Shown here one piece after another: positions 47,854-58,041 of a stretch of 64,000 nt of DNA. Position 1 is the first letter of the stretch. Each line of letters starts with the position of its first letter. The notes under the pieces were generated by a model. That model made no database searches. It was not told the origin of the DNA and was given only the letters and a program-made list of their open reading frames with translations. Source of the stretch: Marinobacterium_A aestuariivivens (GTDB lineage: Bacteria > Pseudomonadota > Gammaproteobacteria > Pseudomonadales > Balneatricaceae); NCBI RefSeq assembly GCF_042661465.1, contig NZ_JBHSWE010000001.1:1426001-1490000 (forward strand), in the 5' to 3' direction. Both the position numbers and the translations under genes were made by a program.

Positions 47854-49056
47854 ATGCAGAACAATCCACAAACAGGTCCGCTCGACGGCATCAATGTGAT
47901 CAGTCTCGAGCACGCCATTGCAGCCCCCTTCTGTACCCGCCAGCTGGCCGACCTCGGCGCCAGCGTCATCAAGGTGGAGAGACCCGGCAGCGGCGATTTC
48001 GCGCGCGGCTACGATCAGCGGGTGCGGGGACTTGCGTCCCACTTCGTCTGGACCAACAGATCCAAGAAGAGCCTCACCCTCGATCTCAAGTCGGAAGACG
48101 CCAGGCCGGTCATGGAGGCCCTGCTGGAGAAGGCCGATGTACTGGTGCAGAACCTCGCCCCCGGTGCCGCCGCGCGCCTGGGACTCTCCTTCGAGCAACT
48201 CCACGAGCGCTACCCGCGGCTGATCGTCTGCAACATTTCCGGCTATGGTGAAGGCGGTCCCTACCAGGACAAGAAAGCCTACGACCTGCTGATCCAGAGC
48301 GAAGCGGGATTCCTGTCCACCAGCGGGCTGCCGGGGCCCGACGGCATGGCAAAAGCCGGCTGCTCCATCGCCGACATCGCAGCCGGGATGTACGCCTATA
48401 CCAACGTGCTGTCCGCCCTGATTCACCGGCAACAGACCGGACTCGGCAGCGCCATCGATGTCTCCATGCTGGAGAGCCTCGTCGAGTGGATGGGGTATCC
48501 CCTGTACTATGCCTTCGAAGGCGCCGAGCCGCCGGCCAGAGCCGGGGCTTCGCACGCCACCATCTATCCCTACGGTCCCTTCATGGCGGGCGACAAACGT
48601 TCGGTCATGCTCGGACTGCAGAACGAGCGCGAATGGCGGTCGTTCTGCGAAACGGTACTGGAGCAGCCCGAGCTGGCGGACGACGAACGATTCTGTGCCA
48701 ACTACAGGCGTTCGGAGAATCGAGACCTGCTGCGCGACCTGATTCACGAAACCTTCGGATCGCTGTCCTCGGAAGAGGTCGTTGCCCGTCTCGACAAGGC
48801 CCGGATCGCCAATGCCCGTGTCAACGACATGCATGCCGTCTGGGACCATCCGCAACTGAAGGCACGGCAGCGCTGGACCCGTATCGACAGCCCCAGCGGC
48901 GAACTGCCCGCACTGGCCCCTCCCGGGATCAACAGCGCCTTCACGCCGCGCATGGATGCGGTACCGGCACTGGGTCAGCACACCGGAGAGATCCTCTCGG
49001 CGTTGGGCTACAGCGAGGGCGACATTCAGCAGCTCAAAGACGCATCCGTTATCTGA
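47854..49056 (+). CDS. ict: Family III (CaiB/BaiF) CoA transferase, probable itaconate CoA-transferase
   Basis: 400 residues. The family begins GPLDGINVISLEHAIAAPFC, then LADLGASVIKVERPGSGDFA, and the catalytic Asp144 lies in KKAYDLLIQSEAGFLS. MLESLVEWMGYPLYYAFEGA and TIYPYGPFMAGDKRSVMLGL follow. It moves CoA from a donor such as succinyl-CoA to a dicarboxylate. In Pseudomonas aeruginosa the itaconate CoA-transferase is of this family and lies directly before the lyase, as here (12-base gap). Substrate by context only. Intact. Confidence 0.85.
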   Translation: MQNNPQTGPLDGINVISLEHAIAAPFCTRQLADLGASVIKVERPGSGDFARGYDQRVRGLASHFVWTNRSKKSLTLDLKSEDARPVMEALLEKADVLVQNLAPGAAARLGLSFEQLHERYPRLIVCNISGYGEGGPYQDKKAYDLLIQSEAGFLSTSGLPGPDGMAKAGCSIADIAAGMYAYTNVLSALIHRQQTGLGSAIDVSMLESLVEWMGYPLYYAFEGAEPPARAGASHATIYPYGPFMAGDKRSVMLGLQNEREWRSFCETVLEQPELADDERFCANYRRSENRDLLRDLIHETFGSLSSEEVVARLDKARIANARVNDMHAVWDHPQLKARQRWTRIDSPSGELPALAPPGINSAFTPRMDAVPALGQHTGEILSALGYSEGDIQQLKDASVI

Positions 49057-49068
49057 GGGGAGTCCGAC

Positions 49069-49902
49069 ATGACAGTATCCAACTTAACACGATCGGTTCT
49101 GTTCGTTCCGGCCTCGCGCCCCGAACGCTTCGCCAAGGCCCTCGCCAGCGGTGCCGATATCGTTGTCGTCGACCTGGAAGATGCCGTGGCACCTGCCGAC
49201 AAGTTGCCGGCAAGAACCGCACTGAAGCAGTACCTCGAAGACCATCCCGGTGCGTCCGTGATCGTGCGCATCAACGCCGCCGGCACCGGGTATTTCACGT
49301 CGGACCTGGATTTGTGCCGCCAACAGCCGGGCGTGAAGGCGATCATGGTCGCAAAAGCGCAGAGTGTCGAGGTACTGCAACTCGCCGCGGACACCGGCAA
49401 GCCGGTCTGGCCGCTGGTGGAAACCGCACTCGGTATCACCGAACTGCCGCGCATGGCCCGGGTGAAGGGAGTCGAGCGCTTCTGCCTCGGCGCCCTGGAT
49501 CTGGGGGTGGACCTGGGTGTGAAGCCCGATACGGCCGGCGCACAGCTGCTGCTGGACCGGGTGCGCTGCGAGTTGCTGCTGCAGTCCAGGGTCGCGGGAC
49601 TCGAAGGCCCGATCGAAACCGTCTATCCGTCGATCGACGATGAAACGACGGTGGAGCAGATCGCACGACAGGCATCCGAAATGGGCTTTGCCGGCATGCT
49701 CTGCATTCATCCCCGGCAACTGCCGCCGGTGCACCGGGGCTTCAGCCCGGAAGATGCCGAGCTCGACTGGGCGCGCCGGGTGCTTGCCGCCGCCGAGGGT
49801 GCCGAGGGGGCCTTCAAGGTCGATGGCAGGATGGTGGATGCCCCCGTCATCCGGCGGGCCCGCCTGATTCTGGGCCAGGCGGCAGACACCGCCACCCTTT
49901 GA
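49069..49902 (+). CDS. ccl: HpcH/HpaI-family lyase, probable citramalyl-CoA lyase
   Basis: 277 residues of the CitE-like branch. Motifs are RSVLFVPASRPERFAKALAS, ADIVVVDLEDAVAPADK (metal region), VIVRINAAGTGYF, VWPLVETALGITELPRMARV with the metal-binding Glu, FCLGALDLGVDLGVK and GFAGMLCIHPRQLPPVHRGF. These enzymes cleave citramalyl-CoA or malyl-CoA to acetyl-CoA plus pyruvate or glyoxylate. The position after ich and ict supports the citramalyl role. Intact. Confidence 0.87.
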   Translation: MTVSNLTRSVLFVPASRPERFAKALASGADIVVVDLEDAVAPADKLPARTALKQYLEDHPGASVIVRINAAGTGYFTSDLDLCRQQPGVKAIMVAKAQSVEVLQLAADTGKPVWPLVETALGITELPRMARVKGVERFCLGALDLGVDLGVKPDTAGAQLLLDRVRCELLLQSRVAGLEGPIETVYPSIDDETTVEQIARQASEMGFAGMLCIHPRQLPPVHRGFSPEDAELDWARRVLAAAEGAEGAFKVDGRMVDAPVIRRARLILGQAADTATL

Positions 49903-49933
49903 TATTTCAGCCAACAAATTACCGGGTAGAGTT

Positions 49934-50683
49934 ATGAAAGTACTGGTTACGGTCAAGCGTGTGCTCGACTACAACGTCAAGGTACGCGTCAAGGCAGACC
50001 GCAGCGATGTGGATCTGACCAACGTTAAGATGGCACTGAACCCCTTCTGCGAAATCGCCGTCGAGGAAGCGGTGCGACTGAAGGAAGCGGGTACCGCCTC
50101 CGAGGTGGTGGTCGTCTCCATCGGCCCGAAGGCCGTACAGGAGCAGATCCGCACCGCCCTGGCGCTGGGTGCCGATCGCGGTATCCATATCGAAACCGAC
50201 GCCATGCCGGAGTCCCTCTCGGTTGCCAAGCTGCTGGCCAAGGTGGTCGCGGACGAGCAGCCGGGCCTGGTGATCCTCGGCAAGCAGGCGATCGATTCCG
50301 ACAACAACCAGACCGGCCAGATGCTGGCGGCGCTGACCGGCATGGGGCAGGGCACCTTCGCGTCCGAGGTGAAGATCGAAGGCGACGAAGCCCTGGTGAC
50401 CCGTGAAGTCGACGGCGGTCTGCAGACCGTTGGCCTGAAGCTGCCGGCGATCGTCACCACCGACCTGCGCCTGAACGAGCCGCGCTACGCCTCGCTGCCG
50501 AACATCATGAAGGCCAAGAAGAAACCGCTGGACGTCAAGACCCCGGCGGACCTCGGTGTCGAGCTGCGCGCCCACACCGAGCTGCTGAAGGTCGAGCCGC
50601 CGGCCGAGCGCCAGGGCGGTATCAAGGTGGCTTCGGTCGAGGAGCTGGTCGACAAACTGAAGAATGAAGCGAAGGTGATCTGA
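49934..50683 (+). CDS. etfB: Electron transfer flavoprotein beta subunit
   Basis: 249 residues from MKVLVTVKRVLDYNVKVRVK. The AMP-binding and signature regions are present (VKMALNPFCEIAVEEAVRLK, LGKQAIDSDNNQTGQMLAAL, GLKLPAIVTTDLRLNEPRYA). With EtfA it carries electrons from acyl-CoA and methylamine-type dehydrogenases to ETF-QO. It starts 31 bases after the lyase and overlaps etfA by one base. Intact. Confidence 0.97.
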   Translation: MKVLVTVKRVLDYNVKVRVKADRSDVDLTNVKMALNPFCEIAVEEAVRLKEAGTASEVVVVSIGPKAVQEQIRTALALGADRGIHIETDAMPESLSVAKLLAKVVADEQPGLVILGKQAIDSDNNQTGQMLAALTGMGQGTFASEVKIEGDEALVTREVDGGLQTVGLKLPAIVTTDLRLNEPRYASLPNIMKAKKKPLDVKTPADLGVELRAHTELLKVEPPAERQGGIKVASVEELVDKLKNEAKVI

Positions 50684-51624
50684 TGGCCATCCTGATTGTT
50701 GCAGAACACGATAACAGCACCCTGAAACCGGCCACCCTGCACGCGGTCACCGCGGCGGCGCTCGTTGCGAAAGAAAGCGGTGGCGACCTGGCCATTCTGG
50801 TCGCAGGCGAAGGCGCCCAGGCCGTGGCCGACGAAGCGGCGAAAGTCTCCGGCGTCTCCAGGGTCCTGCTGGCGGACAATGCCGCCTACGGCCATCAGCT
50901 GGCCGAAAATGTCGCACCGCTGGTCGCAGAGCTCGGCAAGGATTACAGCCATATCCTGGCGCCGGCCACCACCACCGGCAAGAACCTGCTGCCGCGCGTC
51001 GCCGCGCTGCTGGACGTCGGTCAGCTGTCCGACATCGTCGCCGTCGAGAGCGCCGATACCTTCAAGCGTCCAATCTACGCCGGCAACGCCATCGCCACCG
51101 TCAAGTCGCTGGATGCAATCAAGGTGATCACCGTGCGCGGTACCGCTTTCGATGCGGCGGCGGCAGAAGGCGGTTCGGCGACCATCGAAGCCGTGGGCGC
51201 CGCTGACGATGCCGGTATTTCCCGCTTCGTCGGCGAGGAAGTCGCCAAGTCCGACCGCCCGGAACTGACCGCCGCCCGCGTCGTCATCTCCGGTGGCCGC
51301 GGCATGGGCAACGGCGAGAACTTCGCGCTGATCGAAAAGGTCGCCGACAAGCTGGGCGCCGCCGTCGGTGCGTCCCGCGCCGCCGTCGACGCCGGCTTCG
51401 TGCCGAACGACATGCAGGTCGGCCAGACCGGCAAGATCGTCGCGCCGGAGCTCTACATCGCCGTCGGTATCTCCGGTGCCATCCAGCATCTGGCCGGCAT
51501 GAAGGACTCCAAGGTGATCGTCGCGATCAACAAGGACGAAGAGGCGCCGATCTTCCAGGTAGCCGATTACGGTCTCGTCGCCGACCTCTTCGAGGCGGTA
51601 CCGGAGCTGGAAAGCAAGCTGTAA
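50683..51624 (+). CDS. etfA: Electron transfer flavoprotein alpha subunit
   Basis: 313 residues from MAILIVAEHDNSTLKPATLH. The FAD-binding C-terminus has VVISGGRGMGNGENFALIEK, GASRAAVDAGFVPNDMQVGQTGK-type residues and YIAVGISGAIQHLAGMKDSK. Partner of EtfB. Intact. A repeat element separates it from the ETF-QO gene. Confidence 0.97.
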   Translation: MAILIVAEHDNSTLKPATLHAVTAAALVAKESGGDLAILVAGEGAQAVADEAAKVSGVSRVLLADNAAYGHQLAENVAPLVAELGKDYSHILAPATTTGKNLLPRVAALLDVGQLSDIVAVESADTFKRPIYAGNAIATVKSLDAIKVITVRGTAFDAAAAEGGSATIEAVGAADDAGISRFVGEEVAKSDRPELTAARVVISGGRGMGNGENFALIEKVADKLGAAVGASRAAVDAGFVPNDMQVGQTGKIVAPELYIAVGISGAIQHLAGMKDSKVIVAINKDEEAPIFQVADYGLVADLFEAVPELESKL

Positions 51625-51641
51625 CGGACCAGCCTAAGGAT

Positions 51642-51868
51642 CGTAGGATGGGTGAAGCGGCGCAGGGCTAGGGATGTCCGACACTGACGGATTCTGAGCG
51701 CCGTGTAACCCATCTTGGGCTGTCCGCACGCCGCGACAAGTCCCTGCATGCTGGGATCACAGTGCCATTGCGGCTTCACCCATCCTGCGATCTATGATGG
51801 GTTACGCCGCCGTCGGGGATCATCGCCTGTCGACAGCAATGGCAGGTGGCGGCTCTACCCATCCTACG
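51642..51868. repeat. GTAGGATGGGT-type intergenic repeat cluster
   Basis: Four related arms alternate in orientation: CGTAGGATGGGTGAAGCGG at 51642, TAACCCATC near 51706, GCTTCACCCATCCTGCGATC followed by TGATGGGTTACGCCGCC near 51770-51812, and TCTACCCATCCTACG ending at 51868. Such GTAGGATGGGT palindromes are common non-coding repeats in gammaproteobacteria. They fold into stems and sit between etfA and ETF-QO. Confidence 0.85.
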
Positions 51869-51953
51869 AATGATTCACAGAATTCCTGACGGTCGGCGCC
51901 CGCCTGCCAAGGCAGCGCCGGTCGTGCAAAAACAACAACGAGGTGATTTCCCC

Positions 51954-53635
51954 ATGAGCGAAGCCGTTCGCGAATCAATGGAGTTCGACGTCGTCATCGT
52001 CGGTGCCGGCCCCGCGGGTCTATCGGCCGCCTGCCGGCTGATGCAGCAGGCGCAGGAAGCCGAGCAGGAGCTGACGGTCTGCGTCGTCGAGAAAGGCTCC
52101 GAAGTCGGTGCCCATATCCTCTCCGGTGCGGTGATCGAGCCGCGGGCGCTGAACGAACTCTTCCCGGACTGGGCCGAGCAGGGGCACCGCTGAAAACCGC
52201 GGTCACCGAGGACCGGATCTATCTGCTGAAGGACGCCGAAAACGCCCGCCGCATCCCCAATGCGCTGGCGCCGAAGACGATGCACAACGACGGCAACTAC
52301 GTCGCGAGCCTCGGCAACCTCTGCCGCTGGCTGGCCGAACGGGCCGAGGCGCTGGGCGTCGAGATCTTCCCGGGCTTCGCCGCCGCCGAAGTACTCTACC
52401 ATGAGAATGGCCCTCTCAAAGGAAGTGTGAAGGGGATCGCCACCGGCGATATGGGGGTGACCGCCAGCGGGGAGCAGGGCCCGAACTACATGCCGGGCAT
52501 GGAGCTGCACGCCAAATACACCCTGTTCACCGAAGGCTGTCGCGGTCACCTCGGCAAGCAGCTGATCGAGCAGTTTGCCCTGGACAAGGACGCCGACCCG
52601 CAGCATTACGGCATCGGTATCAAGGAACTCTGGGACATCGACCCGGCCAAACACCAGCCGGGGCTGGTGCTGCATGGCGCCGGCTGGCCCTTGTCCGGTG
52701 AAGAGCAGGGCGATACCAACGGCGGCTTCTTCCTCTACCATGCCGAAGACAACCAGGTGGTGGTGGGGCTGATCATCGACCTCAACTACAGCAACCCCTG
52801 GCTGAGCCCGTTCGACGAGTTCCAGCGCATGAAGCACCACCCGCTGTTCAGGCAGTACCTCGAGGGCGGCAAGCGCGTCTCCTACGGTGCCCGCGCCATC
52901 GCCAAGGGCGGCTTCAACTCGCTGCCGAAGATGACCATGCCCGGCGCGCTGCTGCTCGGCTGCGATGCCGGCACCCTGAACTTTTCCAAGATCAAGGGCA
53001 CCCATACCGCGATGAAGTCCGGCATGCTGGCGGCCGAAGCGGTGTTCGAGGCGCTGGCCAGACACGACAAGGGCGGCCAGGACCTGACTGCGTTCAGCGA
53101 GAAGTTCGAGGACTCCTGGCTTTACGACGACCTGTTCCGCAGCCGCAACTTCGGCCCGGCGATGCACAGGTTCGGCACCCTGCTGGGCGGCGCCTTCAAC
53201 GTCGTCGACCAGAATATCTTCGGTGGCAGGATCCCGCTGACGCTGCACGATACCCGCAAGGATTACGCGCAGCTCAAGCCTGCATACGAGTACAGGCCAG
53301 TCAGCTACCCCAGGCCCGATGGCAAACTCAGTTTCGACAAGCCGTCGTCGGTATTCCTGTCCAACACCAACCACGAGGAAGACCAGCCCTGTCATCTGCA
53401 ACTGAAAAACAACGATACGCCTTTGCATAGAAACCTGCCGATCTGGGCGGAGCCGGCGCAGCGCTACTGTCCGGCCGGGGTTTACGAGGTGGTCGAGGAC
53501 GAGCGGGGCAAGCGCTTCCAGATCAACGCCCAGAACTGCGTGCACTGCAAGACCTGCGATATCAAAGACCCGTCCCAGAATATCAACTGGGTGGTACCGG
53601 AAGGCAGTGGCGGTCCGAATTACCCCAATATGTAA
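51954..53635 (+). CDS. Electron transfer flavoprotein-ubiquinone oxidoreductase (one frameshift)
   Basis: About 561 residues from MSEAVRESMEFDVVIVGAGP. It has the FAD-binding GAGPAGLSAACRLMQQA, the conserved KGSEVGAHILSGAVIEPRAL, and GALLLGCDAGTLNFSKIKGT. The C-terminal [4Fe-4S] cysteines are in RYCPAGVYEVVEDE and NAQNCVHCKTCDIKDPSQNI. It passes ETF electrons to the quinone pool at the inner membrane. A one-base loss in the G run near 52180-52186 (WAEQGAPLKTAV expected) splits it. The last 28 codons have a degenerate duplicate immediately after the stop. Confidence 0.95.
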
Positions 53636-53755
53636 AGCTGCGATATCAAGGGCTATCCCGGGGTCCGGGATATCAACAGGGTGGTACCGGAAGGCGGCGG
53701 TGGCCCGATCTACCCGAATATGTAGCGCCGCGATATCAAGGCTCAAGTACTATGC
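53636..53755 (+). repeat. In-frame degenerate duplicates of the ETF-QO 3' end
   Basis: After TAA at 53633-53635 the same frame reads SCDIKGYPGVRDINRVVPEG then GGGPIYPNM and stops. This copies the true end CDIKDPSQNINWVVPEGSGG then PNYPNM. A third start, RRDIKA, follows the second stop. Units begin at 53558, 53642 and 53732, spaced by 84 and 90 bases, so the frame is kept. This looks like an old tandem duplication of the gene's 3' end. Confidence 0.85.
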
Positions 53756-53773
53756 CGTTAGGAGGTATCCGCT

Positions 53774-54352
53774 ATGGATTTAGAAAAATTCTTGTCCGAC
53801 CTGGAAGAACTTGGAGCTCGAAATGACTCGGTTCAATCGGACAGATCCAAAAAATACCTGAATATCACCCCTGATACCGGTGAGTTCCTGTCAGTATTGA
53901 TCAAGGCGACACAGGCGAAGACCGTACTCGAAGTGGGTACATCGAACGGTTATTCGACGCTCTGGCTGGCTTCCGCGGTACCGGATGACGGCCATGTCTA
54001 CACGATCGAATATCTTGAATCCAAAGCGCGGGAGGCCCGCATCAACTTCGAAAAAGCAGGGCTGGATCGCCGTATCACTCAATTGGTGGGTGATGCGAGC
54101 CAGGAGCTTTCCAAAGTGCCGGATCCCGTTGATTTCATCTTTCTGGATGCCGACAGATCATCGTATCTGGCATTGGCCAAAACGTTTTTCGCACTTCTGA
54201 AACCCGGTGGCCTTTTGGTCTGTGACAATGCCGTGTCGCATGAAAGCGAGCTGTCCGATTTTGTTGACTGGATAAGGTCCCGAAGTGATCTATCGATGTC
54301 ACGGGTTCCCGTTGGCAAGGGAGAGTTGTTGATTTACAAGGAAAGCATATAA
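53774..54352 (+). CDS. O-methyltransferase, caffeoyl-CoA-OMT-like family
   Basis: 192 residues. The SAM-binding motif I is TVLEVGTSNGYSTLWLASAV, with VYTIEYLESKAREARINFEK as motif II and DFIFLDADRSSYLALAKTFF and LLKPGGLLVCDNAVSH as later motifs. This is the family 3 O-methyltransferase fold. The acceptor is unknown. Ribosome site AGGAGG lies eight bases before ATG. Codon use is more AT-rich than in the ETF genes. Intact. Confidence 0.9.
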   Translation: MDLEKFLSDLEELGARNDSVQSDRSKKYLNITPDTGEFLSVLIKATQAKTVLEVGTSNGYSTLWLASAVPDDGHVYTIEYLESKAREARINFEKAGLDRRITQLVGDASQELSKVPDPVDFIFLDADRSSYLALAKTFFALLKPGGLLVCDNAVSHESELSDFVDWIRSRSDLSMSRVPVGKGELLIYKESI

Positions 54353-54484
54353 ATATTTAACAGGATCCGAATATACAGAACGCACCCGACGGCTTATCTG
54401 AAGACGCTGTCGGAGCCGACCACGGCCGGAAACCAGGCTCCGGCTTTACTCTTGCCTCCTCAAGCCGATGATCCCATCGCGCTC

Positions 54485-57400
54485 TTAGCAGGTCTGATTG
54501 CTCTGTCCGGGCCTGCTCTTTTTCTCCCCTTCTTGCGGTCTCGCCAGCAGCAGGCGGGCACGCTCGAGGTCCCGGGTGCCATTCCCCTCACTGAAGCTTC
54601 GGTAGATATTCAGCAAAGTACGGCGGTTTGCCGAGCGTTCCTCACCGCTGCCGAACAAGCGGCAACGTTCGAGCGCCACTCGCAGCTGCAGGGCTCTCGC
54701 CCCCAAGGTCTCGGCAATGCGCATCGCTTCATCGAGACATTCCGCCATCTCGGCCTGGCCGGCCGCCCCTTTCATTGCGGAGAAAATCGAGGCCCGAATG
54801 CTCAGGAGTTCCGGCAGGCAAAGGTACTCCCCGTTTTTCCTGGCCACCTCAATACCCTCGGCATTGACCGACAGCGCTTCCGCATGGGCGGGAATCGCTG
54901 CCAGCATGGCGGACTTGTAGCTGCAGTAAAGCGCAAGCCAGCTTTTTATTCCGGATTCCCGATATCGCTCGATCCACTCGAACGCCTCACTGCGCCCGGC
55001 CTCCGGAGCGAGCGAGCGGGCCTGACACCAGCCATGCATAATGTGGGCGCGGGTCAGCCATTGCCTGAACCCCATCTCCCCGGACAACGCTATCGCTTCG
55101 GACAAGAGTTCAATCGCGGTCGCATCGTCGCCGCAGTTCGCATGAACCTCCGCCGCGAAAACCAGTGCGAATGCCTGTTCGTAGGGCGAATCCAGCGACC
55201 TGGCCAGACAAACAGCCTCACGCGCCCTCTCTGTGGCCTGCTCGGGATACCCCTGATACCAGAGCACCCGCGCGACCAGCGCCAGGCCCGTCACCCCGGG
55301 ATCCATGCCGAACTGCAACGAATGCCCCGCCGCAGGCCGGCAGGCATGGATCGCCACGGCTTCGTCCAGCGCCACTTTGGCCTCCCGCAGTTGCCCCATC
55401 GGGAAAAGCGTGCCCCCCAGCGCGAGCCGGGCTTCCATCAGAAAGGCATTGTCGCCCGCCCTCTGCGCCATCTCGACCAGTTCCTGGGCCAGGTCGCGCG
55501 CACGCCCCAGCCGACCACTTCCGAAGTGGTAGAGCCGCAGGCCGAAAACGACCTTGAAGAGGCTCTCCGGATCGTCGAGATGTCGAGCCAGCCAGAGCGC
55601 ACGGTCATAGACGACCTCCAGCTCCGGTGCCGAGAACCCCTTCTGTGCCATCCAGGCCGTGCCCGATAGCAGCAGAAGCCGTAACTCGAGTTCGAGGTTT
55701 TCGACACTCTTCTCGAGCCCCTCAAGAACCTCGAGGGCCTTTTCGACATAGTCGATCGCATCTGCATGCAGTCCTCCCTGCTGTGCCCTTTTTGCGGCCA
55801 TATACAGATACGTCAGTGCCCGTGGAGCATCGGCACCTGCCAGGAAGTGGAACGCCAGAGCGGGACTCTGATCGTTCAGCTGGCTTGCGTAAAAGGTCTC
55901 GAACGCTGAACCCACCCTAAGGTGAAGACTGGTACGCTGCTCCTTCAGCAGGGACTCGACAGCAACCTGAGAGATCAACGGATGCCGCAGGCCATACTCG
56001 AGTTCGGGAAAGGCAGGCTTCTCAACGATAAAGGCATTGCGTGCCAGTCGGTCCAGTTGCCGCCTGAGCTCCGCTTCTTCCGTCTCCGCGACCCTGATCA
56101 GCAGGCCGACAGGCACATCCCTGCCAATGATAGCCATCAGCTGCAGCAGGCTTTTGTCCCGCGGCTCCAGGGCGTCTATGCGCGCCGACAGAATCGATTG
56201 AACGGTGGCGGGAATTGCAAGGTCGCCGTGTGTCGACGCAAGCCCGAGAGCGCCCCGGTCGCCCCGGAGGACGCCCTGCTCTATCAACGACTGCACTACC
56301 TCTTCGAGAAACAGGGGATTTCCCGAGGCTCTTGAAATGATCTGTGACTTGATCTGCGCAAGCCCCGGCCCGGTCCCCAGAATGCAGTCCAGCAGCGCTT
56401 TCGACTCGAGCCGGGCAAAGGGGCGCAGAACAATCGGTTCGCAGATGGCCCGGGCCCGAATATCCTCCATGATCCCGATCCGGGCGCCCAGAATGACCAG
56501 TATCCTCCGCCCCTGCAATCTGGCCGACAGTTTCATCAGCAACTCCAGCGACTCGTAATCGGCCCACTGAACATCATCGACCATCAGGACAACCGGTCGC
56601 GTCTGCGTCACGCTCTCCAGCACCTGTTCCATCGCAACCTCGACTCTGGAACGCAAGACGCCTGTATCCGCCTCGAACGGCCTGCCACCGGCATCACCCG
56701 AACCAATACCCAGCAGGCCAAGTACCGGGGCGCTCAGGCCCGCCTGCCGGCTCTCGTTACGGTACCATACCTGCCGAAGCTTGCGTTCGATCGCCGCCTG
56801 ATCGTCACCCCCGGCGATATCGAGCAACTGCCTCAACAGCGATGCCACGCAGTGATAGGTCATGCCCCGGTCATAGGCCGAAAGGCTGACGTCCAGGACC
56901 CTGCAGGGCCTGTCTATCCGTCTTTTGAACTCATGGATCAGCCGCGTCTTGCCGATGCCGGGCTCGCCGAAGATTCCCACCATGTTACCCGCACCGGCGC
57001 AGGCATCCCCGAACCTCGCGCACAACCGCTCGAGCGGTTCGCCGCGGCCGATAAAAGGCTCCAGCCCCCTGCCTCTGGCGACACCGAAGCGACTGCCGAC
57101 AGGCCCGGGTCCCAGCAGCCTGTGGACCCGAACGGTCTCGTCCATCCCTTTCAGCAAGACGGCGCCTTCATCGGCGTAACGGAAGTAGTCTTTCGTCAGC
57201 CGATGGGTCGACTCGCTCACCAGTGTCCATCCGGGCTCGGCGATGGCCTCGAGCCGGCTCGCCAGGTTGACCGTATGACCGATCGGATCATAGTCGGTCG
57301 AAAGGCTCTCGGGCTGTACCGCGCGAACCACCACCTCGCCGCTGTTGATGCCTATCCGGATGGCCAGCCTCCCCTGCCCGCACGGTTATGCCGATGCAGC

Positions 57401-57929
57401 ATTTCAAACATTCTGAGCGCCGAATAAAGCGCGCGCTGCGCATGATCTTCCTGTGAAACAGGGGCACCGAAGAGGGCGAGAATGCCGTCGCCCAGCGATT
57501 TGGCGACGTAACCGTCGAAGTGATGGATGGCCTCCATCATCAGCAGCAGAACGGGGTCGATGACGAGCCGTGCATCTTCCGGATCGAGCCCGCGCATGAG
57601 GCTCGTCGACTCCGCAAGATCCGCAAACAGCACCGTGACCAGTTTGCGCTCGCCGGCACTGAGCCCCCGGGCCTGCATCGCTTCACGCTCTGCGAGAATT
57701 CGCTCCACCAGGTAGTGGGGGTGTACCGGATCGGTGCGTTCCGGCAGCCCGCGCCGGGCTCCAGACCGCTGATTTCCGGCGTCAACTGGTGTCCACAGTG
57801 GCTGCAAAAACGCGCCCCCACGCCTGCTGCCGCACCGCAGTACCCGCAACGTCCTGCTATGAAGGCACCACAGGCTTTGCAGTAACGGCGACCGCTGTCG
57901 TTTTCGACCCCGCATTGTGCGCACTGCAT
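54485..57929 (-). CDS. Zinc-ribbon / class III cyclase / AAA ATPase / TPR signalling protein (two frameshifts)
   Basis: About 1148 residues. The N-terminus has two zinc ribbons with paired cysteines at 3/6, 17/20, 28/31 and 42/45. A class III cyclase-like domain follows (LVTVLFADLAESTSLMRGLD, YVAKSLGDGILALFGAP, IGHTVNLASRLEAIAE). Next is a STAND-type ATPase with Walker A GIFGEPGIGKTRLIHEF and Walker B VVLMVDDVQWADYESLELL, then about 500 residues of TPR-like helices. One-base losses near 57740-57748 and 57372-57380 split it. The missing usual Lys/Asp substrate pair was not checked, so catalysis is uncertain; it may be a nucleotide-sensing regulator. Confidence 0.88.
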
Positions 57930-58041
57930 AGGGCTCCGCCCGAAGCGGCCTCGAGCTTCAGAACCGGCAAGGTCGCTTCTTCAATCAACTGCTTCCCAGT
58001 ATAGGCTGTCGACAGCTGTCCGCTCCCCGGCGCTTGCGCCA

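Noticed and set aside
45730..48981. Very long minus-strand open frame (over 1000 codons) opposite ich, the dehydrogenase and the CoA transferase
   Set aside because: It is antisense to three genes with clear family motifs, has low-complexity composition and no recognisable domain. It arises from the codon bias of GC-rich genes.
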